Source: an uncultured Bacteroidales bacterium
Lineage (GTDB): Bacteria > Bacteroidota > Bacteroidia > Bacteroidales > Muribaculaceae
DNA length: 40,057 nucleotides
Direction: 5' to 3'
Assembly: GCA_902774055.1 (NCBI GenBank)
Contig: CACYGX010000029.1
Span: 1-40,057 of the forward strand
Shown here: one piece after another, positions 25,581-33,578 of the stretch
Layout: each line of letters begins with the position of its first letter
Position numbering within the stretch: position 1 is the stretch's first letter
Made by a program: the position numbers and the translations under genes
Notes under the pieces: model-generated
What the model saw: only the letters and a program-made list of their open reading frames with translations
The model's database searches: none
Told to the model about the DNA's origin: nothing

Positions 25581-25605
25581 TGTTATTATATATCATAAGA
25601 TTTTA

Positions 25606-27987
25606 ATGAGATTTCACTTCCGCATATTGTCGATTGTAGCGTGCCTGATGTGCGCTACAGTAGCGTTTTCACAAGTCAAAATCACGGGTAAAGTCATTGA
25701 TGCCGCCGGCGAACCCATCGAGTTTGCCACGGTTCGCCTGCTGGGCACTGCCGTGGGTACAAACACCGACACCAAAGGCATGTATGAGATGAATGTCCCT
25801 AAGGCCGACACCCTGATGGTGGAATTTTCCTGTTTGGGTTACTCTACAGTCACGCGCCAACTCATCAAGCCCGAGGGCACGGTGACCATCAACCCCAAGC
25901 TGTATGAGAAAACGCTCGAACTGGGCGAAGTAGAAATTACTGAATACAAGAAGCAGACCACTGGCATGCAGGGCATCGACGTGGAAATGCTCAAGCGCAC
26001 ACCCGACGCTTCAGGCGGTAGCGTTGAGGCCGTGCTAACGACCATGGCGGGCGTCAGCTCGAAGAACGAGCTCAGTTCGCAGTACATGGTGCGCGGCGGC
26101 TCCTATGACGAGAATAGCGTCTATATCAACGGCATCGAGGTCTATCGTCCGCAGCTCATCAGTTCAGGCCAGCAGGAGGGTATGAGTATCATCAACCCTG
26201 ACATGGTGCGCAAGGTTGATTTCTCGACAGGTGGTTTCAGCGCCGCCTATGGTGACCGCATGTCGTCGGTGCTCGACATCACCTACCGCGAGCCTGAGGC
26301 CTTTGAAGGCGCCTTTGCCGCCAGCCTACAGGGCGGCAGCCTGATGCTGGGACACAGCACAAGCCACTACTCACAGATGCACGGTGTGCGTTACAAGCGC
26401 AATTCCTCGCTCATGGGCTCACTGGAGAGCAAGGGCGAATATGACCCCCAATACTTCGACTATCAGGCCAGCCTGGTGTTCAAGCCCATGGACAAGCTGC
26501 GCATCGCCCTGCTGGGCAACGTCAGCATCAACGATTACCGCTTCACGCCCAAGAACCGCGAGACCAGTTTCGGTACTAGCCAGGACGTGAAGTCGTTCAC
26601 CGTCTATTTTGACGGCTACGAGAAGGACAAGTTCCAGACCTACTTTGGCGCTGGCGCCGTGACCTACATGTTCAACAAGAAGGGCACCGACCTCACACTG
26701 CAAGCCTCGGGTTACCGTACCGACGAGTTGGTCGCCTACGACATCCACGGCGAGTATTGGCTGGACCAAGCCGGCCAGGAGCTGGGCGTGGGCAAGTATC
26801 ACGAGCACGAGCGCACCCGCTTGAAAATGAACGTGATGGACTTCACCCTGCGCGGTAATGTCGGCATCAATCAGAACAGCATCTCCTATGGCATCTCTAT
26901 GCGCCAGGAGAAGATCTACGACCGTTCCCGTCAATGGCAATGGCGCGACAGTGCGGGCTACTCCCTTCCCCACATCCCCGATCAGGTCAACGTCATCTTT
27001 ACCGAGTCGTCCAGCAACGACCTGAACACCACCCGCTTTGCCGGTTGGCTCATGGACACCTGGCGATTTACTACGGGCGCTGGCTACTGGTCACTGAATG
27101 CGGGCGTGAGGTTGTCACATTGGAACTTCAATGGCGAGACCCTGGTTTCGCCGCGCGTCAGCTTGGGCTTTGTCCCCGAGCGCAACGGCAACCTGTCACT
27201 GCGACTGTCTGGCGGCGTTTACTATCAGGCACCCTTCTACAAGGAATACCGGCAGCAGGTCATGGACTCGCTCAACAATCGCAATATCCTGCTGAACAAG
27301 AATATCAAGTCACAACGCAGCATTCAGGTCATTTTGGGCAGCGACTACACCTTCCGCGCCCTAGATCGTCCCTTTAAATTTACGGCCGAAGCTTATTACA
27401 AGAATCTGTCGAACCTCATCCCCTATGAGATCGATAACCTCAAGCTCGTTTATAGCGGCGTTAATTCTTCAAAGGGCTACATTGCCGGCCTGGACATGAA
27501 ATTGTTTGGCCAGTTTGTCGAGGGTACCGACTCTTGGATCAGTTTCTCGCTGATGAAGACCCAGGAAGACCTGAACGGTGTTAAGGTCCCCCGCCCCACC
27601 GACCAGCGTTACAGCATCGCCATGTTCTTCACTGACTACTTCCCCAACATCCCACGCCTCAAGTTCAGCCTCAAGGGCATCATCAGCGATGGTCTACCCA
27701 CCACAGCACCTCACTTGACACGCGCCGACTCCTACGTGCGCCAGCCCGCCTACAAGCGCGTGGACGTGGGACTGAGCTATGAACTCATCGGCAAGGAGCA
27801 TCGTCCCCACAGCGGTTTCTTCAGCCACTTCAAGGAAGTATGGCTTGGCCTGGACTGCTTCAACCTCATGGATATCTCCAACGTGAGCAGCTACTACTGG
27901 GTCACCGACGTCAACAACATCCAGTACGCCGTCCCCAACTACCTCACCCGCCGCCAGCTCAACGTCCGCCTCTCCGCCTCGTTCTAA
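25606..27987 (+). CDS. TonB-dependent outer-membrane receptor with carboxypeptidase-like N-domain
   Basis: 793 residues. Signal peptide to ~22 (CLMCATVAFSQ). Residues ~24-105 are a CarboxypepD_reg-like domain (VKITGKVIDAAGEPIEFATV, TNTDTKGMYEMNVP). The plug domain (~115-240) contains QYMVRGGSYDENSVYINGIE and FSTGGFSAAYGDRMSSVLDI. The remainder is a beta-barrel ending in RQLNVRLSASF with the terminal aromatic residue expected for outer-membrane insertion. No SusD partner is next to it and it is short for a SusC. It therefore more likely imports a small ligand such as a metal complex or cofactor; the substrate is unknown. Confidence 0.93.
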   Translation: MRFHFRILSIVACLMCATVAFSQVKITGKVIDAAGEPIEFATVRLLGTAVGTNTDTKGMYEMNVPKADTLMVEFSCLGYSTVTRQLIKPEGTVTINPKLYEKTLELGEVEITEYKKQTTGMQGIDVEMLKRTPDASGGSVEAVLTTMAGVSSKNELSSQYMVRGGSYDENSVYINGIEVYRPQLISSGQQEGMSIINPDMVRKVDFSTGGFSAAYGDRMSSVLDITYREPEAFEGAFAASLQGGSLMLGHSTSHYSQMHGVRYKRNSSLMGSLESKGEYDPQYFDYQASLVFKPMDKLRIALLGNVSINDYRFTPKNRETSFGTSQDVKSFTVYFDGYEKDKFQTYFGAGAVTYMFNKKGTDLTLQASGYRTDELVAYDIHGEYWLDQAGQELGVGKYHEHERTRLKMNVMDFTLRGNVGINQNSISYGISMRQEKIYDRSRQWQWRDSAGYSLPHIPDQVNVIFTESSSNDLNTTRFAGWLMDTWRFTTGAGYWSLNAGVRLSHWNFNGETLVSPRVSLGFVPERNGNLSLRLSGGVYYQAPFYKEYRQQVMDSLNNRNILLNKNIKSQRSIQVILGSDYTFRALDRPFKFTAEAYYKNLSNLIPYEIDNLKLVYSGVNSSKGYIAGLDMKLFGQFVEGTDSWISFSLMKTQEDLNGVKVPRPTDQRYSIAMFFTDYFPNIPRLKFSLKGIISDGLPTTAPHLTRADSYVRQPAYKRVDVGLSYELIGKEHRPHSGFFSHFKEVWLGLDCFNLMDISNVSSYYWVTDVNNIQYAVPNYLTRRQLNVRLSASF

Positions 27988-28010
27988 CCATTATTGGACA
28001 AACTATGTTA

Positions 28011-28025
28011 CGAGCCAAAGGCTCG
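28011..28025 (+). terminator. Small hairpin after the TonB receptor gene
   Basis: CGAGCC-AAA-GGCTCG is a perfect 6-bp stem 24 bases past the stop, but no U-tract follows. GGCTCGCAA also occurs in the palindromic elements A and B, so this may be a fragment of the same repeat family. Confidence 0.4.
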
Positions 28026-28064
28026 CAATACAAAACAACTCCCTCATTACATTCATCTACCACG

Positions 28065-28289
28065 ATGAAAAGCAAAATGAGCCTTTTGGGTCTTGTTTTG
28101 CTAATTCATTGTGTTTCAGCAGCTGTTGTTGCTGTGGCTATGCTTCAGGGGTGGAGCGGGAATGTTAACGTAGTATTAAAAGCACGATTAGCTTGCCACG
28201 CAGCTAAGGTACAATGTACAGCAATACATGTCAACGATAAAAAGCAGAGTAATGGCCAAAAGTCGCCATTAGCGACGGGAAATGGGTAG
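28065..28289 (+). CDS. Possible small membrane or exported protein
   Basis: 74 codons from ATG 28065. The first ~30 residues are hydrophobic (KSKMSLLGLVLLIHCVSAA, VVAVAMLQGW), like a signal anchor, followed by a basic tail with two Cys. I do not recognise it. The region beyond 28289 is repeat-derived. It could equally be chance in a gene-poor stretch, as no promoter is seen. Confidence 0.25.
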   Translation: MKSKMSLLGLVLLIHCVSAAVVAVAMLQGWSGNVNVVLKARLACHAAKVQCTAIHVNDKKQSNGQKSPLATGNG

Positions 28290-28336
28290 CCAGTGGGCGG
28301 AGAGAAACCGAAGTCCTTCGAGCACCAGCCACGCTC

Positions 28337-28369
28337 CCCAAAAATTACATCAAAAGAACCGTCCCTATT
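28337..28369 (+). repeat. GGGACGGTTCTTTTG-type repeat, copy 1 (with inverted partner 28402-28418)
   Basis: The core ACATCAAAAGAACCGTCCC (continuing TATT) spans 28347-28369 and is preceded by CCCCAAAAATT. ATCAAAAGAACCGTCCC (28349-28365) pairs perfectly with GGGACGGTTCTTTTGAT (28402-28418) across a 36-base loop, forming a 17-bp stem. Such GGGACGGTTCT repeats are widespread and in several phyla associate with REP-type or IS200-like elements. None is encoded here. Confidence 0.85.
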
Positions 28370-28401
28370 ATACCCTCTTGATTGCACGGGTGCTATCAGC
28401 T

Positions 28402-28418
28402 GGGACGGTTCTTTTGAT
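28402..28418 (-). repeat. GGGACGGTTCTTTTG-type repeat, inverted copy
   Basis: Perfect 17-base reverse complement of 28349-28365, making a strong hairpin in either transcript. Confidence 0.85.
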
Positions 28419-28487
28419 TGGCCAAAGCGAAGCGACGCCATCACAAAGACCCGTCCCAATGATGCACCACCCTCGCAGCCACCACTT

Positions 28488-28524
28488 CCCCAAAAAATTA
28501 CATCAAAAGAACCGTCCCTATTTT
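28488..28524 (+). repeat. GGGACGGTTCTTTTG-type repeat, copy 2
   Basis: CCCCAAAAAATT followed by the same 23-base core (28500-28522). The preceding ~20 bases (CAGCCACCACTTCCCC) also resemble those before copy 1 (CAGCCACGCTCCCC), so the duplicated unit is longer than the core. Confidence 0.85.
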
Positions 28525-28528
28525 CCAT

Positions 28529-28560
28529 TAAAAATACATCAAAAGAACCGTCCCTATTTT
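28529..28560 (+). repeat. GGGACGGTTCTTTTG-type repeat, copy 3
   Basis: The same 23-base core at 28536-28558, exactly 36 bases after copy 2, followed by the same TATTTT. The remaining 27988-28671 sequence has no other gene I can support. Confidence 0.85.
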
Positions 28561-28610
28561 CGCGGGATGAAAAAAAAGAAACTGGGAAGCGGGAAATAAA
28601 AAGTTTTTAT

Positions 28611-28618
28611 TAACTTTG
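28611..28618 (+). promoter_or_regulatory. -7 promoter element for the ROK kinase gene
   Basis: TAACTTTG on the plus strand, 53 bases before the ATG. No clear -33 TTTG. Confidence 0.5.
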
Positions 28619-28671
28619 CCCTTTGAGAAATAATCGATTTATTATCAACCTATAAAAATTGAACCAAAATC

Positions 28672-29634
28672 ATGGCAAAACCTTATGTAATCGGTATCGA
28701 CATGGGCGGAACGAATACCGTGTTCGGTATTGTGGACGCTCGCGGCAATGTGATTGCCAGCAGCTCAATCAAGACTGCTAAACACAGTGATTTCAATGAC
28801 TATATCGACGAGTTGCACACCGAGCTGACACGCTTGATGAAAGACAATGAAGTTGAGGACAAGATCAACGGCATCGGCATCGGCGCTCCTAATGGTAACT
28901 ACTACACTGGCTTGATCGACCAGGCTCCCAACCTGCCGTGGCCTACGCCTATCCCTCTTGCCGAGATGGTGACGAAGAAATTTGGCATTCCTTGTGTGAT
29001 CACGAATGATGCTAACGCTGCTGCCATCGGCGAGATGACCTATGGTGTGGCTCGTGGCATGAAGGATTTCATCATGATCACGCTGGGCACTGGTGTGGGC
29101 AGCGGTATCGTGGTTAATGGCCAGATGGTATATGGCCATGATGGCTTTGCTGGTGAGCTGGGTCACGTGATTGTGAAGCGCACCAATGGTCGTGTGTGCG
29201 GTTGTGGCCGCACGGGTTGTCTGGAGGCTTACTGCTCGGCAACGGGTGTTGCCCGCACGGCTAGGGAGTTCCTGGAGCTGCGTGATGAGCCTTCGAAGCT
29301 GCGCGAGTATGATATTGCTGCGATCACGAGCAAGGATGTGTATGACTGCGCTGTTGCTGGTGACAAGCTGGCGAAGGATATCTTTGAGTACACGGGCACG
29401 ATCCTGGGCGAGGCTCTGGCCGATTTCACCAACTTCTCGAGCCCTGAGGCCTTTGTGCTGTTTGGCGGCTTGACGAAGAGTGGAGACTTGATCATGAATC
29501 CTGTTAAGGAGGCGTTTGAGCGCAATGTGCTGGGCATCTACAAGGGCAAGGTGAAGATCCTCATCAGCGAGCTCAAGGAGAGTGATGCTGCTGTGCTGGG
29601 TGCGAGTGCTCTGGGTTGGGAAGTTAAGGAGTAA
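28672..29634 (+). CDS. ROK family glucokinase
   Basis: 320 residues. ATP-binding motif IGIDMGGTNTVFGIV, the catalytic Asp in ITNDANAAAIGEMTYG, LGTGVGSGIVVNG, the GHDGFAGELGHVIV glucose-binding segment with the conserved E and H, and the ROK zinc site CGCGRTGCLEAYCS. It phosphorylates glucose (or a related hexose) with ATP at the entry to glycolysis. There is no N-terminal HTH, so it is an enzyme, not a ROK repressor. Codon use shifts towards GT-ending codons relative to its neighbours, consistent with high expression. The next gene starts 18 bases downstream. Confidence 0.94.
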   Translation: MAKPYVIGIDMGGTNTVFGIVDARGNVIASSSIKTAKHSDFNDYIDELHTELTRLMKDNEVEDKINGIGIGAPNGNYYTGLIDQAPNLPWPTPIPLAEMVTKKFGIPCVITNDANAAAIGEMTYGVARGMKDFIMITLGTGVGSGIVVNGQMVYGHDGFAGELGHVIVKRTNGRVCGCGRTGCLEAYCSATGVARTAREFLELRDEPSKLREYDIAAITSKDVYDCAVAGDKLAKDIFEYTGTILGEALADFTNFSSPEAFVLFGGLTKSGDLIMNPVKEAFERNVLGIYKGKVKILISELKESDAAVLGASALGWEVKE

Positions 29635-29652
29635 TATCCCTGGGCTGGCGAG

Positions 29653-29973
29653 ATGAGAAAGGGTTTCTTTCCACTGATTGTGGCTGTGATTGCGCTGTTG
29701 TGCCTGGCCTCTTGCAACAAGGTGCCCAGGCATTACCAGATGGTGCAGAACATGTCGGACGGCAAGCAGATTGTTGACACATTTGATGCTGAGAATGACA
29801 CGGTTGCCTTGAACATGTATCTGGACCGCATGTCGAATATCATTATTCAGAACATGAATAAGAATGACAGCACGGCTGCCAAGATTGAGTCGATGTATGT
29901 TCTCTCGCCTGAAGGCGACACGCTGAACACCAATCCTGAGCTGATGGATGCCATCGAGCGACAGCTCAATTAA
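29653..29973 (+). CDS. Small lipoprotein of unknown function
   Basis: 106 residues. A lipoprotein signal with lipobox LASC (RKGFFPLIVAVIALLCLASC). The mature part has no recognised domain: a helical-looking YQMVQNMSDGKQIVDTFD, then LNMYLDRMSNIIIQNMNKND and a short strand-rich end (YVLSPEGDTLN). Probably co-transcribed with the glucokinase. A strong terminator follows. Confidence 0.75.
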   Translation: MRKGFFPLIVAVIALLCLASCNKVPRHYQMVQNMSDGKQIVDTFDAENDTVALNMYLDRMSNIIIQNMNKNDSTAAKIESMYVLSPEGDTLNTNPELMDAIERQLN

Positions 29974-30001
29974 GGCATCTCTTCAAGACATAACACAAAA
30001 T

Positions 30002-30043
30002 GCTAAACACCCCGCGACACTTGATGTGTGCGGGGTGTTTAGC
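30002..30043. terminator. Bidirectional terminator between the lipoprotein gene and rplQ
   Basis: GCTAAACACCCCGC (30002-30015) pairs perfectly with GCGGGGTGTTTAGC (30030-30043); the loop can pair further (ACAC/GTGT). This GC-rich 14-bp stem lies between convergent transcripts, 28 bases past one stop and about 80 past the other. Confidence 0.85.
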
Positions 30044-30124
30044 GTTATTGTGTAAAGTCGGTCTGTGTTGAGAGCGGCCTTATCGCGACAAGACCGCTGT
30101 GCTACTATGCGACTTTGTGTACAA

Positions 30125-30619
30125 TTATTCTTCGGTCTTGGGAGCTTCCTCGGCGGGAGCGGCAGGAGCCTCGGCTGCGGGAGCGGCGGCTTTCTTGCGG
30201 CTGCGGCGAGTAGTCTTCTTGGGAGCGGCCTTCTCCTGGTTCTTAGCCTCGAGCAGTGCCTCATTGAAGTCAACGAGCTCAATGAAGCAGGTCTTGGCGT
30301 TGTCACCCAGGCGGTTGCCGAGTTTCAAGATGCGGGTGTAGCCACCGGGGCGGTCACCGATCTTGGCAGCAACGGTCGAGTAGAGTTCCTTAACGGCCTC
30401 CTTGTTCTGGAGGTGTTTGAAGACAAGGCGACGCGAAGCGGTGGTGTCGTCCTTAGCCCTGTTGATCAGGGGCTCGGCATAGACACGCAGGGCCTTAGCC
30501 TTAGCGAGGGTCGTGACGATGCGCTTGTGCATGATGAGGGAGATGGTCATGTTGGCCAACATGGCATCACGGTGGGCGCTCTTACGGCTCAGATGGTTGA
30601 ATTTCTTATTATGTCTCAT
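30125..30619 (-). CDS. rplQ: 50S ribosomal protein L17
   Basis: 164 residues. The L17 core is intact ([20 protein letters not shown], the [13 protein letters not shown] segment, [33 protein letters not shown]). After ~125 a lysine/alanine/proline-rich tail ([20 protein letters not shown]) extends it about 40 residues beyond the E. coli length. Such tails are usual in Bacteroidota L17. It is the last gene of the operon. Confidence 0.97.
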   Translation of the reverse strand: MRHNKKFNHLSRKSAHRDAMLANMTISLIMHKRIVTTLAKAKALRVYAEPLINRAKDDTTASRRLVFKHLQNKEAVKELYSTVAAKIGDRPGGYTRILKLGNRLGDNAKTCFIELVDFNEALLEAKNQEKAAPKKTTRRSRKKAAAPAAEAPAAPAEEAPKTEE

Positions 30620-30625
30620 CGTTTT

Positions 30626-31618
30626 TTACTCTTTTTCTAATTTGTATTTAGTGATATCCATGCCAAAGTGCAGATTGAGGTTGGCCAACAGCTCCTCAAG
30701 CTCGCTGAGCGACTTCTTGCCGAAGTTGCGGAACTTGAGCAGGTCGGTCTTGTTGAAGACCACGAGTTCTCCAAGCGTCTCGACCTCTGCCGACTTGAGG
30801 CAGTTGAGGGCACGCACTGAGAGGTCCATGTCAACAAGTTTGGTCTTGAGCAGCTGACGCATCTTGAGTACTTCCTCGTCAAACTCCTCGTTGCCATTGC
30901 TCTCGTTATTGTCGATAACGATTTCACGGTCGGTGAAGAGCTGGAAGTGCTGTATAAGAATCTCGGCAGCGCCCTTGAGAGCGTCCTTAGGATGGATGGA
31001 GCCATCGGTGGTGATTTCGATGATGAGCTTCTCGTAGTCGGTCTTCTGCTCGACACGGAAGTTCTCGACTGTTGTCTTCACGTTCAGGATGGGCGTGTAG
31101 ATGGAGTCGATGGCAATCACGTCGATGGGGTCATTGGCGTTGCGGTTTTCCTCGGCAGGAACATATCCCCTACCCTTGTTGATTGAGAATTCAATCTGGA
31201 AGCCGCAAGAGGGGTCGATGTGGCAAATCTCGAGCTCGGGGTTCAGTACCTCGAATGCGCTCAGGACCTTGCCGATGTCGCCCGCCTTGAAGACGCTCTG
31301 ACCTGAAACCTTGACAACGGCCTTCTCGGTGTCGGTGTCTTCGACAATGCGTTTGAGGCGCACCTTCTTGAGGTTGAGGATGATGTTGGTGACATCTTCC
31401 TTGACACCCGTGATGGTTGCGAACTCATGCTGCACGCCGTCGATGCGGATGCTGCAGATTGCGAAGCCTTCGAGTCCGGACAGGAGGATGCGGCGCAGTG
31501 CGTTACCGATGGTGACACCGTAACCGGGCTCCAGTGGGCGGAACTCAAATCTGCCGAACGAGTTGTCGGCTTCCAACATTAAGACTTTGTCGGGTTTCTG
31601 AAATGCTAAAATAGCCAT
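30626..31618 (-). CDS. rpoA: RNA polymerase alpha subunit
   Basis: 330 residues. The N-terminal dimerisation domain ([40 protein letters not shown]) and the C-terminal domain ([36 protein letters not shown]) are both complete. It lies 6 bases upstream of rplQ, in alpha-operon order. Confidence 0.98.
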   Translation of the reverse strand: MAILAFQKPDKVLMLEADNSFGRFEFRPLEPGYGVTIGNALRRILLSGLEGFAICSIRIDGVQHEFATITGVKEDVTNIILNLKKVRLKRIVEDTDTEKAVVKVSGQSVFKAGDIGKVLSAFEVLNPELEICHIDPSCGFQIEFSINKGRGYVPAEENRNANDPIDVIAIDSIYTPILNVKTTVENFRVEQKTDYEKLIIEITTDGSIHPKDALKGAAEILIQHFQLFTDREIVIDNNESNGNEEFDEEVLKMRQLLKTKLVDMDLSVRALNCLKSAEVETLGELVVFNKTDLLKFRNFGKKSLSELEELLANLNLHFGMDITKYKLEKE

Positions 31619-31629
31619 GGATAAAAATT

Positions 31630-32238
31630 TTACTGTTTAGAATACAACTCGACGATCAACTGCTCCTTGATATTCTCGGGGATGTCCTCACGAACGGGCA
31701 TGTGCAAGAGCTTGCCGCCCTTGACGGTCTCGTCCCATTCAATCCAGGGATACTTGCTGTGGTTGAAGCCGGCGAGAGCGTCTTGGATGACCTCAAGCGA
31801 CTTGGACTTCTCGCGTACAGCAACGATTTGACCCTCGCTCACCGAGTAGGAAGGGATGTTGACAACCTTGCCGTCAACGGTGATGTGGCGGTGCAGCACG
31901 AGCTGGCGTGCGGCGGCGCGGGTGGGAGCGATACCCAAACGATAAACCATGTTGTCGAGCCTAGCCTCGAGCAACTGGAGGAGCACTTCACCAGTAACGC
32001 CCTTCATGCGTGAAGCCTTGTTGAAGAGGTTACGGAACTGGCGCTCAAGCACACCGTAGGTGTACTTTGCTTTCTGTTTTTCGCGAAGCTGGGTGCCGTA
32101 CTCAGACATTTTTCTGCGACGATTTGCACCATGCTGGCCCGGGGGATAGTTCTTCTTGGCAAAGTACTTGTCCTCGCCGAAGATGGGTTCACCCAGTTTA
32201 CGGGCAATTTTTGATTTTGGACCGGTGTATCTAGCCAT
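31630..32238 (-). CDS. rpsD: 30S ribosomal protein S4
   Basis: 202 residues. [28 protein letters not shown], then the S4 RNA-binding domain ([40 protein letters not shown]). Primary 16S-binding protein. It is preceded by an unusually long 173-base spacer after rpsK. Confidence 0.98.
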   Translation of the reverse strand: MARYTGPKSKIARKLGEPIFGEDKYFAKKNYPPGQHGANRRRKMSEYGTQLREKQKAKYTYGVLERQFRNLFNKASRMKGVTGEVLLQLLEARLDNMVYRLGIAPTRAAARQLVLHRHITVDGKVVNIPSYSVSEGQIVAVREKSKSLEVIQDALAGFNHSKYPWIEWDETVKGGKLLHMPVREDIPENIKEQLIVELYSKQ

Positions 32239-32411
32239 AGTCTTTAATAAATAATAAACATTGTGAATTGGAATCGCTTCAGTGCAGCCGCGATTGCAGA
32301 GAGGTCGTTAAAAATGCAATCCATTCACTGATAGAGATTCGCGAAAAAGTTTGTTAATAAAAAAATCTGTTAAAACAGTGTTGTGTTGTTGAAAACAAGC
32401 GCCTAACTCTC
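32239..32411 (-). other. Structured spacer between rpsK and rpsD (possible r-protein leader)
   Basis: 173 bases without an ORF in an operon whose other spacers are mostly under 90. In transcript order it has a weak CTGT/ACAG hairpin followed by ATTTTTTTATT (an attenuator-like site, plus-strand 32355-32378). It then has GATTGCA pairing with TGCAATC (32315-32321 with 32292-32298). S4 autoregulates its operon in E. coli; that this spacer does so here is inference. Confidence 0.4.
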
Positions 32412-32801
32412 TTAGACCCTTCTTCTCTTGGGGGGACGGCAACCGTTGTGGGGCAGCGGTGTGACGTCGATGATCTCGGTAACTGCGATGCCGGCACCAT
32501 GGATAGTGCGGATAGCGGACTCACGTCCATTACCCGGACCCTTCACATAGGCCTTGACCTTGCGCAAACCGAGGTCGTAAGCGACCTTTGCGCAATCTTC
32601 GGCAGCCATCTGGGCAGCGTAGGGTGTGTTCTTCTTAGAACCACGGAAACCCATCTTGCCAGCCGAGGACCACGAAATTACCTGTCCCTCGCCGTTAGCG
32701 AGGCACACAATGATGTTGTTAAATGAAGAATGTACGTGGAGCTGACCAATACCGTCAACACGAACGACTCTCTTCTTAGCTGCGACTGTCTTTTTAGCCA
32801 T
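32412..32801 (-). CDS. rpsK: 30S ribosomal protein S11
   Basis: 129 residues, full length. [58 protein letters not shown], and the conserved C-terminus [13 protein letters not shown]. Confidence 0.98.
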   Translation of the reverse strand: MAKKTVAAKKRVVRVDGIGQLHVHSSFNNIIVCLANGEGQVISWSSAGKMGFRGSKKNTPYAAQMAAEDCAKVAYDLGLRKVKAYVKGPGNGRESAIRTIHGAGIAVTEIIDVTPLPHNGCRPPKRRRV

Positions 32802-32816
32802 AGTTGTTCGATAATG

Positions 32817-33182
32817 TTATTTAGTAGCTTTCTTCTTGTTAGCAACAGTTTTCTTGCGGCCCTTGCGGGTGCGGGCATTGTTCTTGGTGCTCTGACCGCG
32901 AACAGGGAGACCGTTGCGGTGACGGATGCCACGATAGCAACCGATGTCCATCAATCGCTTGATGTTCATCTGCACCTCGCTGCGCAGGTCACCTTCTACC
33001 TTGTATTCGTTACCGATCACCTCACGCACTGCGGCTGCCTCGGCATCGGTCCAATCCTTCACGCGGGTGTTCTCGTCGACACCAGCCTTCTTGAGGATTG
33101 TAGCGGCTGAGCTGCGCCCGATACCAAAGATGTAGGTCAAGGCGATGACGCCGCGCTTGTTTTGGGGAATATCAACCCCGAC
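32817..33182 (-). CDS. rpsM: 30S ribosomal protein S13, 5' end lost at a junction with rpmJ
   Basis: 121 residues align with S13 from [20 protein letters not shown] to the basic tail [20 protein letters not shown]. The usual length is about 126, and the missing part is just the expected MAIRI. No ATG or GTG precedes it in frame: going upstream the frame reads IPSF, then AAA codons, ACA, TTA and a TGA stop inside rpmJ. The first possible start is an internal TTG at 33140 (in IALTYIF), which would remove the N-terminal region. Everything downstream is normal, so loss of about 14 coding bases plus the spacer at this point is the simplest reading. S13 is essential in most bacteria, so a sequence or assembly error must be considered. 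Confidence 0.9.
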   Translation of the reverse strand, partial: VGVDIPQNKRGVIALTYIFGIGRSSAATILKKAGVDENTRVKDWTDAEAAAVREVIGNEYKVEGDLRSEVQMNIKRLMDIGCYRGIRHRNGLPVRGQSTKNNARTRKGRKKTVANKKKATK

Positions 33183-33282
33183 AAAACTTGGGATTTTTTT
33201 TGTTAATCACATAAAGGCGCCCTTTGCGACGGACGATCTTGCAGTCCTCGTTGCGCTTCTTGATAGATGCTCTAACTTTCAT
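33172..33282 (-). CDS. rpmJ: 50S ribosomal protein L36 with altered C-terminus
   Basis: 36 residues: [20 protein letters not shown], then [13 protein letters not shown], as in Bacteroidota L36, but ending CRG-stop instead of the usual KQRQG. The last codons (TGT CGG GGT TGA) are S13 sequence read in another frame, so the C-terminus comes from the same junction that beheads rpsM. An A8 run (T8 at 33194-33201 on the plus strand) lies inside the gene, 10 codons before the stop; loss of one A would fuse L36 to S13 in frame. Confidence 0.88.
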   Translation of the reverse strand: MKVRASIKKRNEDCKIVRRKGRLYVINKKNPKFCRG

Positions 33283-33299
33283 AATGTATTGTGATTTAG

Positions 33300-33518
33300 T
33301 TATTTGTATCGAAATGAGATTCTTCCTTTAGACAAATCGTAGGGGGACATTTCCACTCTCACCTTGTCACCGGGCAAAATTTTGATGTAGTGCATTCTCA
33401 TCTTGCCGCTGATGTGTGCGGTGATCTGGTGTCCGTTCTCGAGTTCCACGCGGAACATCGCGTTGGACAGGGCCTCGACGATTGTGCCGTCTAATTCTAT
33501 TGCTGTCTGTTTTGCCAT
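33300..33518 (-). CDS. infA: Translation initiation factor IF-1
   Basis: 72 residues, full length, single S1-like OB fold: [20 protein letters not shown], then [20 protein letters not shown] and [20 protein letters not shown]. Lies between map and rpmJ as is usual. Confidence 0.97.
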   Translation of the reverse strand: MAKQTAIELDGTIVEALSNAMFRVELENGHQITAHISGKMRMHYIKILPGDKVRVEMSPYDLSKGRISFRYK

Positions 33519-33578
33519 ATAAAACCTTAATTAACGATTACCGGTTATTTTCTTGTTTAAAAGCTGTGAATTCTTCAA

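Noticed and set aside
28145-28528. Minus-strand frame of ~127 codons with two RDGSFDVIF stretches
   Set aside because: Again repeat translation; it overlaps the direct and inverted repeat copies.
28293-28613. Open frame of ~106 codons over the repeat zone, with recurring TSKEPSLF
   Set aside because: The recurring peptide is simply the GGGACGGTTCTTTTG repeat translated; no family-like sequence and no promoter.
33172-33201. Programmed frameshift at the A8 run fusing L36 to S13
   Set aside because: Not needed: the junction sequence is explained by a simple deletion, and no stimulatory structure is evident. Kept only as an alternative to test.
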